From Salinispirillum marinum (lineage in GTDB: Bacteria; Pseudomonadota; Gammaproteobacteria; Pseudomonadales; Natronospirillaceae): a DNA stretch of 64,000 bases. Below, piece by piece: positions 51,381-58,586 of this stretch (the first letter of the stretch is position 1; each line of letters opens with the position of its first letter). The DNA is taken from the NCBI RefSeq assembly GCF_042651565.1, contig NZ_JBHSDF010000003.1; one strand, given 5' to 3'. The translations under genes were made by a program, and so were the position numbers. The notes below the pieces were generated by a model, which was not told the DNA's origin, searched no databases, and saw nothing but the letters and a program-made list of their open reading frames with translations.

Positions 51381-51656
51381 ATGGCGTCGCTACGCCAACG
51401 TGTTATTGCTTGGGTACATCAAAAAGCAGACGCACAGGTCGAAAATATGCAACTGTTTACCACCGGCGGAATGATTTTCGCTGGGGGAATGCTGGTGATA
51501 TTATTGGCCGAGCGTCAATGGTCGCCATCGGTACAACAAGAACTGGTGGCGGCGATCGGCGTTTTCATCGCCGCCGTGGGCTTGACGCGAGCTCTTTGGG
51601 GCTACTTGGGTATTGGCCTATTTCGAATTCTTAAACACCTTCTTCCGGATGCCTGA
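51381..51656 (+). CDS. Small two-helix membrane protein
   Basis: GAGGAG precedes the ATG. The 91-residue product has an amphipathic N-terminus and two transmembrane helices (FTTGGMIFAGGMLVILLAE and VAAIGVFIAAVGLTRALWGY). I do not recognise a family. It starts a tight three-gene set; its stop overlaps the next start (TGATG). Confidence 0.7.
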   Translation: MASLRQRVIAWVHQKADAQVENMQLFTTGGMIFAGGMLVILLAERQWSPSVQQELVAAIGVFIAAVGLTRALWGYLGIGLFRILKHLLPDA

Positions 51657-52027
51657 TGCAAAACGACATTGAGATTTACATAAAAAAACGGGCAACGGGT
51701 CCTATCCTGGAGTGGCTCACGGGCACCTTCGGCCACACGCCGGACATCGTATCCACGCCCAGTAAGGGTGCGACCAAATTACGCATCACAACCGAGCGCG
51801 GTGTGTTGCCCGTTATGTTGGTGCAACAAGGACAATGGACATCGGTGTGGTTTAATTCCGCGCATACGCCCTGGGCGTCGGACCTGGCCTGCGCGCAGTC
51901 CGCTGCCGAGGTTATGCAGACGACCGTGCGTTGCAGCGACGGCGGCTGGCAGGAAGGTGATGACCCTGACCAGTTTCTCGAAGTCACCGACGGAACGGTC
52001 GGCACGGTTATTTGGCGTGATGAATGA
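51656..52027 (+). CDS. Conserved-looking hypothetical protein, 123 residues
   Basis: A soluble protein with no signal peptide. The N-terminal half (ILEWLTGTFGHTP and TKLRITTERGVLPVML) suggests a small alpha/beta fold. The rest is Trp/Asp-rich and acidic, with two Cys residues. No family recognised. Both ends overlap neighbours by a few bases, so it is translationally linked to the membrane protein and the SanA-like gene. Confidence 0.7.
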   Translation: MQNDIEIYIKKRATGPILEWLTGTFGHTPDIVSTPSKGATKLRITTERGVLPVMLVQQGQWTSVWFNSAHTPWASDLACAQSAAEVMQTTVRCSDGGWQEGDDPDQFLEVTDGTVGTVIWRDE

Positions 52028-52671
52028 CACCACGCCCGACACGTTTGCTCACACCTAAATTTAAATTATTGCTGTTGGGGATGTCAGGCGCTCTGCTCGC
52101 ACTGGTGCTTTTCGTCTGGGTAGCAGACCAATGGTTCCGCTGGCAGACTCGTGAGCACGTCTTCACCCAGAAAGAAGACCTCACCCCAACGCAGTTTGGC
52201 TTACTGTTAGGTACGGCGAAATATCATGCCAGTGGAACGCTAAATCCTTTTTACCAAGCCCGCGTGCGCGCTGCTGCGCAACTGTATCACGACGGTTATT
52301 TGCAGATCATTCTCGCCTCGGGTGACCACAGCACGCCTTATTACAACGAACCGGGCATGATGCGAGATGACCTTCTCGACCTAGGCGTACCCGACGAATC
52401 CATTCTGCTGGATGGTGGCGGGACCCGCACCTTGGCATCGGTTCGTCGGTTAAAGAGTGAGTTCGACCAAGATCGGGTGATCATAATCAGCCAGCAATTT
52501 CACATCGAACGTGCACTCTACCAAGCCCATGCGGCGGGCATAATGGCGCAGGGTTTTGTGGCCGATGATGCGCCGCGCAACTGGCATGTGCGCGTGCGTG
52601 TGCGTGAAGTGTTTGCGCGCTTAAATGCGCTGTATGAAATCCATATTCAACGTGCGCATCTTAACCTTTAG
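52024..52671 (+). CDS. SanA/YdcF family membrane protein (DUF218)
   Basis: The 215-residue product has an N-terminal membrane anchor (residues ~13-33) and a DUF218 domain with LLLGTAKYHASGTLN, SGDHSTPYYNEPGMM and ISQQFHIERALYQA. It is close to E. coli SanA, which contributes to the envelope barrier against vancomycin at high temperature. The biochemical activity is not known. It overlaps the previous gene as ATGA and the convergent GST gene by 11 bp. Confidence 0.86.
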   Translation: MTPRPTRLLTPKFKLLLLGMSGALLALVLFVWVADQWFRWQTREHVFTQKEDLTPTQFGLLLGTAKYHASGTLNPFYQARVRAAAQLYHDGYLQIILASGDHSTPYYNEPGMMRDDLLDLGVPDESILLDGGGTRTLASVRRLKSEFDQDRVIIISQQFHIERALYQAHAAGIMAQGFVADDAPRNWHVRVRVREVFARLNALYEIHIQRAHLNL

Positions 52672-53305
52672 CCGAATTACGCAGGCGCGACAGCAACAGT
52701 TGTAAATCCGGTGAAATCGCGGGTAACAGCGTCGGATCGGCGTATTCCACCATGGCCAAATGTCCGGCCAAAGAGACATCGGCAATGGTCAATCGATTAC
52801 CCATCACATAATCCGACTGCGACAGAGTTTCCAGTGTCGGGGCCAGCAATACTTTGGCTCGGTCGATCAGCTCTTTGCGCGTCCGCTGCCATTCACTGAC
52901 ACAGCCCATGCCGAACTTACGTTCCTTAATAAAAATGAACAATGCTTTTTCCGTAGGCTTGGTGAACTGCTCGGCAATGCCTGGGGACGCAATACGAAAC
53001 AATACATCCTCCAGCAAGCTGTCAGTCCAGTCCAAATAAGCCCAAACAGCCGCCTCCATACCTGCCGGGACCAAATCATTCTTCGACAAGGTCAGTAGGT
53101 ATTGAAAGATATCACGCGACTCCACCACTACATTCCCTTCATGCAAGATCGCCGGCACCATAACGCGGCCACCCGTCACTTCGATCAATTCATCACGATC
53201 ACCGAACGGCACATCGCGTACTTTGTAAGGCAATCCTAAATGATCCAACAAGAACTGTACTTTTAGGGCATAACAACTGTAAGGGAAACGGTAGAGAGTG
53301 ATCAT
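52661..53305 (-). CDS. Glutathione S-transferase family protein
   Basis: The 214-residue protein has an N-terminal thioredoxin-like domain with SCYALKVQFLLDHLGL and VMVPAILHEGNVVVESRDI (the ES motif that binds glutathione is present) and a helical C-terminal domain. The likely catalytic residue is Ser or Cys in YSCYA. Its substrate is unknown. Single gene; upstream lies a palindromic site. Confidence 0.86.
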   Translation of the reverse strand: MITLYRFPYSCYALKVQFLLDHLGLPYKVRDVPFGDRDELIEVTGGRVMVPAILHEGNVVVESRDIFQYLLTLSKNDLVPAGMEAAVWAYLDWTDSLLEDVLFRIASPGIAEQFTKPTEKALFIFIKERKFGMGCVSEWQRTRKELIDRAKVLLAPTLETLSQSDYVMGNRLTIADVSLAGHLAMVEYADPTLLPAISPDLQLLLSRLRNSAKG

Positions 53306-53401
53306 GCGGACTCCTGTTCACGCTCATCGAGGTATGAATAACCACAGAGCTTACATCTTAGTCAGAATCCCGAACGGTTGCGAGTTCCTAACATCAATTC
53401 A

Positions 53402-53415
53402 GTCTGCATGCAGAC
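53402..53415. promoter_or_regulatory. 14 bp perfect palindrome (operator-like)
   Basis: GTCTGCATGCAGAC lies in the 178 bp gap between the divergent GST and DUF1244 genes, 33 bp upstream of an extended -10 (TGCTACACT, 53448-53456). It looks like a dimeric regulator site. No regulator gene adjoins it. Confidence 0.5.
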
Positions 53416-53483
53416 ATTACGACCCTGGTCTTGCCTTAAGAGGTATATGCTACACTTCGTTTTTTTCGTGAAACGAGGTCAAC

Positions 53484-53729
53484 ATGGATAAACAAACCGA
53501 GATCGAACTGGAAGCTGCGGCGTTTCGACGCTTAGTCGCCCACCTGCGCGAGCGTAACGACGTGCAGAACATTGACCTGATGAACCTGGCCGGATTTTGC
53601 CGTAACTGTTTGGGTAAATGGTATGGGGCGGCAGCGGCCGAACGCGGCATTGAACTCGACCCGCAACAAGCCAGAGAACACATCTACGGTATGCCGTATG
53701 ACGAATGGAAAGCCAAATATCAACGTTGA
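53484..53729 (+). CDS. DUF1244 family small protein
   Basis: The 81-residue protein has the DUF1244 core: AAFRRLVAHLRERNDVQNID, NLAGFCRNCLGKWY and the C-terminal YGMPYDEWKAKYQ. The two Cys residues in FCRNC are conserved in the family. Structures are known for some members but function is not. Promoter: extended -10 at 53448-53456. Confidence 0.9.
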   Translation: MDKQTEIELEAAAFRRLVAHLRERNDVQNIDLMNLAGFCRNCLGKWYGAAAAERGIELDPQQAREHIYGMPYDEWKAKYQR

Positions 53730-53737
53730 GCTCGTGG

Positions 53738-56074
53738 TTACTTCGAGGTATGCCGATAGGCTCCGTCCCAGTTCGCGCTGAGTGTCTGCGTACGTAAGTC
53801 AGCAATTCGACCCAAGTAAACGGTATACAATTTGGCGCGTTGTGGCGTACTGGTCATCAATAAGGCGGCAAAGGCATCCGATGCTTCCTGCCATTGCTGT
53901 TGGCGATACAGGGCATAGGCGGCGTTATAGGCGTCTATTTCTGCTTGCAGCTCCGGGCTTTGTTCGCCTTGGCGGCACAGCGGTTCATAGCACTCAATAG
54001 GTTCTTCTTTACCCTTTACCATGATGCGGTCGATAAAGCGGAAAAAATAATTTGGGCATTGGGTGTAGGTTTCCGGGCCGACCAGAATCTTCACCCCGTA
54101 GAACTTAGTCAGACTTTCCAACCGGGAGCCAAGGTTTACGGCATCGCCCAACACGGTATAGGACCGCCGATATTCCGATCCCATGTCGCCCACGTTCATC
54201 GAGCCGGTGTTCAAGCCAATACCGATTTCCACCGCGGGCAACCCTTCGGCGACAAACTCGTCGCGCAATTCAGCGGTTTTATTGATCATATCAATGGCCG
54301 CTTCCAGGGCATGTTCCGCGTGCTGGGGATCTTCCAGCGGCGCGCCCCAAAAGGCCATAACCATGTCGCCCACGTATTTATCGATGGTACCCTTTCGGTT
54401 AAAGATAATGCCGGTAATGGGGGTAAAATAACGGTTCAATAAGCCTTTAAGCTGCGTTGCCGTGAGCTGCTCGGAGATGGTGGTAAAGCTGCGAATGTCC
54501 GAAAATAACACCGTCAGTTCTTTGTTGGCGCCTTCAAAATTGATGGAGTCCGGGTCGTTCAGCATGATGTCTATATATTCCGAAGGCACGTACTGCCCGA
54601 ACATCGAACGCACTTCCTGGCGCGATGACCGTTCGCGCAAGAAGCCTTCCAGCATGTTGAATACACCCAACAACAAAATCAACAAGAGCAGACTCGACAC
54701 CGGGACATTCACTAACTGTACTTGCCACAAGTAGACATTCCCTGCCACCACAACGACCATCAGCAACACCGTAACACCGAGTAGCGAAAATGGCCCGAAA
54801 CGCCGGAATACGAGTACATACAATGCGCCCAGAATAAGCATCGTGATCGCGACCATCGCATGCCCACCATCGAGATCACGCCGCAGTTGGTCACTCAATA
54901 GTCCATTGATCACGTTGGCATGAACCTCTACCCCAGGGTACGTTGAGTCCAAAGGCGTCGAGCGTAAATCCAATAGACCCAGAGCCGATGTCCCGATCAA
55001 CACAATGGCGCCATCCAATTGTAGCCGTTCTTGCTCGGTCAGTGTGCCACGCAATACATCGGTTGCTGAAATGTAAGGGAAGGTTTTTTTCGCACCAGCG
55101 TAAGGCACATAAACACTGCCATCCTTGCTGGTTAATACCTGATGTGCCTGTTCTTCAGCAGGAATTTCCACCCATGAAAAAACAGCTTCATTTTCACCGG
55201 TTGCTCTCAAACCAAAAGGCGCATCGGCCACATCAATCAAAAAATAGTTATACAAACTGGCTAAACCCAAACTGGGATACAACGAGCCATTGTAATACTC
55301 CAGCAAGGGCACGCGACGAATAACACCGTCCAAGTCCGGTATCGGGTTAATTAGCCCTGCAGAAGATGCAGCTTCCTGAAACAGACCTAAATTACCAACA
55401 TAGCCTATATAGTTACGACGCAATAAATTCAAATCAGGGTCCAACGTTTCCACCGGCGCAGGCAACGCCCCGACTTGAATCTCTTCATTGGGGTAGAGCA
55501 CGTACCCCAACACCGCGTTAGCTTCTGCGATGGACTCGGCAAACAGCACATCAAAATCCACTTGCTGCTCGAAGTCGCGCAAACGAGTCGCAATTGTAGG
55601 CTCTTCACTTTGTAATAAGTCCGACATTTCCAGCGCTAAATTGCGCTCCGGTTCGGAAAACAAGACGTCGTAAGTAATGGTATAGACACCGGCATCCATT
55701 AATTGGCGATTCAAATCGACCAATTTGGCTCTCGACCAAGGCCAACGACCTTCAGCGGCCAAACTGCGCTCATCAATATCCAGCACAACGACGCTAAAGT
55801 CTTTGGTAATCGGCGTTTTCGGGAGTAACGCCAATCGGGTGTCGTAGTAGACATAGTCCAAGCGGTCAAAAATGACATTTTGATATTTCGCTTCATCACG
55901 CCGCAATTCCTCCACAGCGACCACGACGGCCAGTAATGTCGTCAATAAAGGCACCCAACGACTACTCACAAAGCGCCAAACCCCAACCACCGCATGACCT
56001 ACGCCGCGCGTCAGACCGGTGCGCTGAACCAATGACCACATCGCAGAATTTTTGAACACGTTCGTCACCGCCAA
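53738..56074 (-). CDS. CHASE2 sensor adenylate cyclase (class III)
   Basis: The start is uncertain: a TTG at 56074 after AAGGA, a GTG at 56068, or an ATG at residue 12. Up to 778 residues: one N-terminal transmembrane helix (~40-55), a periplasmic CHASE2 domain (~65-395), three helices (~404-475), then the cyclase domain. Metal-binding Asp526 (LFSDIRSFT) and Asp570 (YVGDMVMAFWG) are present. Lys566 and the Thr in YTVLGDAVNLGSRLE fit adenine specificity, so the product is probably cAMP. A short helical C-terminus may mediate contacts. It is convergent with the DUF1244 gene. Confidence 0.92.
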   Translation of the reverse strand: MAVTNVFKNSAMWSLVQRTGLTRGVGHAVVGVWRFVSSRWVPLLTTLLAVVVAVEELRRDEAKYQNVIFDRLDYVYYDTRLALLPKTPITKDFSVVVLDIDERSLAAEGRWPWSRAKLVDLNRQLMDAGVYTITYDVLFSEPERNLALEMSDLLQSEEPTIATRLRDFEQQVDFDVLFAESIAEANAVLGYVLYPNEEIQVGALPAPVETLDPDLNLLRRNYIGYVGNLGLFQEAASSAGLINPIPDLDGVIRRVPLLEYYNGSLYPSLGLASLYNYFLIDVADAPFGLRATGENEAVFSWVEIPAEEQAHQVLTSKDGSVYVPYAGAKKTFPYISATDVLRGTLTEQERLQLDGAIVLIGTSALGLLDLRSTPLDSTYPGVEVHANVINGLLSDQLRRDLDGGHAMVAITMLILGALYVLVFRRFGPFSLLGVTVLLMVVVVAGNVYLWQVQLVNVPVSSLLLLILLLGVFNMLEGFLRERSSRQEVRSMFGQYVPSEYIDIMLNDPDSINFEGANKELTVLFSDIRSFTTISEQLTATQLKGLLNRYFTPITGIIFNRKGTIDKYVGDMVMAFWGAPLEDPQHAEHALEAAIDMINKTAELRDEFVAEGLPAVEIGIGLNTGSMNVGDMGSEYRRSYTVLGDAVNLGSRLESLTKFYGVKILVGPETYTQCPNYFFRFIDRIMVKGKEEPIECYEPLCRQGEQSPELQAEIDAYNAAYALYRQQQWQEASDAFAALLMTSTPQRAKLYTVYLGRIADLRTQTLSANWDGAYRHTSK

Positions 56075-56225
56075 GGGTTCCTTCTAATGAGTACCTGCAG
56101 TATACACCCGCACCAAGCATATCGCCCGCGACGTAGGCCAGACTCCCCCAGAACGCGGGATAGTGGTGTCGAGAGGAACACATTATCGTAAAGGCGTTCG
56201 ATCTGTCATCATCAAGGAGTAATTT

Positions 56226-57314
56226 ATGTCCCGCATTATGAGTTTGAGCCTAGCCGGTGCCGCCGGCATTCTCTTTACCGCCTGCGCATCCAAACCCCCA
56301 GCGCCCCAATACGACAGCAATCTGTCGGCCACCGAACAAGCGCCACTGTTCATTACCGCTGCGTCCACGCGCTCGGTCGACAGTGTGCAACGTGTGGCGG
56401 TCACATCCTGCAACGTCATGTTTGCGGACGTCAGCTCCGCCACCGCCAGTACCGGTGGCGGCATTTTTGACGACACAAACCGGGCCGAAGCCTCGGTCAG
56501 TGTTATCTACAGCCTGAAGGGCCTGGATAATAACCAGTTACAACGATTGGCTGACGACGTCTGTGCGGATGCGGAAGCCCAGTTGGCAGAGGCCGGTTAT
56601 GACGTCGTGCCACGCAGTGCACTTGCGGGCGTAGAAACCTTTCAGGAATTACAGACCGCCGGACGCGAGAGCCCCTACGAATACAAAATGGGCGCCAGCA
56701 CCTATAAGGTGTTCGCCCGCAGCGGCGAGTCAGTATTTGACGAGCGTTACATTGGTACCGCAGCCGGGCTCGGACAGGCCTTTCGTGCGGCCGCAGGCGG
56801 TTCGGCATGGCAATTGGAAGCCGTTACATTGGAAACGCTTGAAGCCAGTGGTGTGAACATCAACATCATGCTCGATTTCGCAGCGTTAACCTCCAGCGGA
56901 CAGGGAGCCTCCGGTGGCGGATTTGTCAGCCGGGATACGGCCGAAGTTTCGGGTGAAGTTCGATTGAGCGCTGCAGGCGAACTGGCGTTCAAACCCTTTT
57001 CTCAACTGGATTGTTGGAACCGCTTTGGCAATCGCGAATGCATGGTGAACGCCAATCATATCGCTCGATTCAGCAATCATTGGCCCGTGGTGATACCACA
57101 AACGTTTTACACTGACGTGGTAGACGCCACCACCACCGGCGACGCGGTAGCGGGCGCGGTTACCTCGGCTCTGGCATTTTTGGGCGGCGGTACCAGCCGG
57201 GACATTACGCGTTATGATGTCAACGCCATTCCAGCCCGTTATGCCGAAATCAGCCGCCTAGCCAGCCAAGCCTTTGTTGAAATGGCTGTTACGCAAGCGG
57301 CTACGTTTAAATAA
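56226..57314 (+). CDS. Lipoprotein of unknown family, 362 residues
   Basis: AAGGAG precedes ATG 56226. The lipobox is FTAC with Cys20; the next residue is Ala, so outer-membrane localisation is expected. The mature part contains a block around VAVTSCNVMFADVSSATAST and a Gly-rich region. Near the C-terminus it carries DAVAGAVTSALAFLGGG, a hydrophobic Gly/Ala stretch that might insert into a membrane. Paired Cys residues (DCWNRFGNREC) suggest a disulfide. I recognise no family. Confidence 0.8.
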   Translation: MSRIMSLSLAGAAGILFTACASKPPAPQYDSNLSATEQAPLFITAASTRSVDSVQRVAVTSCNVMFADVSSATASTGGGIFDDTNRAEASVSVIYSLKGLDNNQLQRLADDVCADAEAQLAEAGYDVVPRSALAGVETFQELQTAGRESPYEYKMGASTYKVFARSGESVFDERYIGTAAGLGQAFRAAAGGSAWQLEAVTLETLEASGVNINIMLDFAALTSSGQGASGGGFVSRDTAEVSGEVRLSAAGELAFKPFSQLDCWNRFGNRECMVNANHIARFSNHWPVVIPQTFYTDVVDATTTGDAVAGAVTSALAFLGGGTSRDITRYDVNAIPARYAEISRLASQAFVEMAVTQAATFK

Positions 57315-57326
57315 TATCCAGCAACC

Positions 57327-57346
57327 GGGAGGGTCGTGACCCTCCC
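57327..57346 (+). terminator. Hairpin after the lipoprotein gene
   Basis: GGGAGGGTC and GACCCTCCC form a stem with a minimal loop, 12 bp after the stop. It is not followed by a T run, so its strength as a terminator is uncertain. Confidence 0.4.
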
Positions 57347-57439
57347 CTACAACAGGTATATGGCTTACGTGTTTATGGTTCTGCTTTCCGACCTTGTGTA
57401 CACTGACGGACATCGCTAATCATTGCAGTGGAAATGCTC

Positions 57440-57877
57440 ATGGCCGTAAAAAGTGTGGCGCTGGTAGCGCACGACAATAAGAAAGAAGAACTCGTACAAT
57501 GGGTAACGGACAACAATACCCGTTTTTCTCCCCTGAAGCTCTATGCTACCGGCACCACCGGGCGTCTCTTGGGCGAGCGCCTCAAGCGTGACGACATTAA
57601 TGTTTTGTTGAGCGGACCATTGGGCGGCGACCAACAAATTGGTGCCATGATCGCGGAAGGTAAAATTGACCTGTTGGTGTTCTTCTGGGACCCGCTGGAA
57701 CCGCAACCGCACGACCCGGACATTAAAGCCTTACTGCGTATTGCCGCCTTATGGAATATCCCTGTCGCGTCGAACCGGGCCACCGCAGAATTCATTTTGA
57801 CATCGGCCTACATGACCGACGACAAACATTCCCCGCAACGACCCGATTTCAGCTACTACACGCAACGGAAAATTTAA
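57440..57877 (+). CDS. mgsA: Methylglyoxal synthase
   Basis: MgsA converts dihydroxyacetone phosphate to methylglyoxal and phosphate, a bypass that relieves sugar-phosphate stress. The start MAVKSVALVAHD at 57440 has GGA upstream. The 145-residue product has YATGTTG, the catalytic Asp64 in GPLGGDQQ, and FFWDPLEPQPHDPD with Asp84, His91 and Asp94, all matching E. coli MgsA. It is convergent with the pgmB operon, which supplies glucose-6-phosphate, so the two are functionally close. Confidence 0.95.
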   Translation: MAVKSVALVAHDNKKEELVQWVTDNNTRFSPLKLYATGTTGRLLGERLKRDDINVLLSGPLGGDQQIGAMIAEGKIDLLVFFWDPLEPQPHDPDIKALLRIAALWNIPVASNRATAEFILTSAYMTDDKHSPQRPDFSYYTQRKI

Positions 57878-57905
57878 CCGACCGACAGCGCGTTAAAGTT
57901 GCGCG

Positions 57906-58562
57906 TTACAATTGAAAGTAACGCGCCAAGCTGACGTCCGCTAAAGAGGGAAAGACTTCATGCGCATCCGCGAGTAAGTCTTTCTCACCAATGCCAACGG
58001 CGAACATTCCAGCCGATAGGATCGAGGTCACACCCGCCGGGGCATCTTCAAAGCCCACACACAGGCTAGGATCAACACCCAACGCGTGCGCAGCCTTGAG
58101 AAAGATTTCGGGGTCGGGCTTACCGTTCGTGACCGTGGCAGCGTCTACAATGTAATCGAAGTCATCCAACACCCCTAAAGCCTGCAATACCGGTACGGCA
58201 TTTTTGCTGGCCGACGCCAACCCGACGGGCACTTTGGCGGCCCGCAACGTATGCAAGACTTCACCCGCACCGGGCAAAAGATCAGCCGGGGTTAATGCTT
58301 TAATCAACTCGACATAGTAGCCATTCTTGCGCGCAGCCAACGCGTCTTTTTCGGCCTGAGAATACCCCCGATCGGTATATTCCAGCACAATGTTCAGCGA
58401 AGCCATTCGGTCGACGCCCTTCACTCGGTCGTCCACCACGTGCGGAATCGCAAAGCCTTCTTCTTTTGCCAGACGCTGCCACGCCACAAAGTGAAAACGC
58501 GCAGTGTCGGCAATCACACCATCTAAATCAAATATCGCAGCGCGATATTGCGGATGACTCAT
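57906..58562 (-). CDS. pgmB: Beta-phosphoglucomutase
   Basis: The HAD-family enzyme converts beta-glucose-1-phosphate to glucose-6-phosphate. Asp12 and Asp14 of FDLDGVIADT are the nucleophile and acid/base. KPDPEIFLKAA and VGFEDAPAGV complete the HAD motifs, and the cap carries VKGVDRMASL. AGGAG precedes the ATG. It lies 24 bp downstream of the GH65 gene and uses its product. Confidence 0.95.
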   Translation of the reverse strand: MSHPQYRAAIFDLDGVIADTARFHFVAWQRLAKEEGFAIPHVVDDRVKGVDRMASLNIVLEYTDRGYSQAEKDALAARKNGYYVELIKALTPADLLPGAGEVLHTLRAAKVPVGLASASKNAVPVLQALGVLDDFDYIVDAATVTNGKPDPEIFLKAAHALGVDPSLCVGFEDAPAGVTSILSAGMFAVGIGEKDLLADAHEVFPSLADVSLARYFQL

Positions 58563-58586
58563 GGTAAAACTCCTGTCTGGCAATGC

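Noticed and set aside
57906..58562. HAD gene as a displaced kdsC
   Set aside because: The cap domain and operon with GH65 identify it as beta-phosphoglucomutase.
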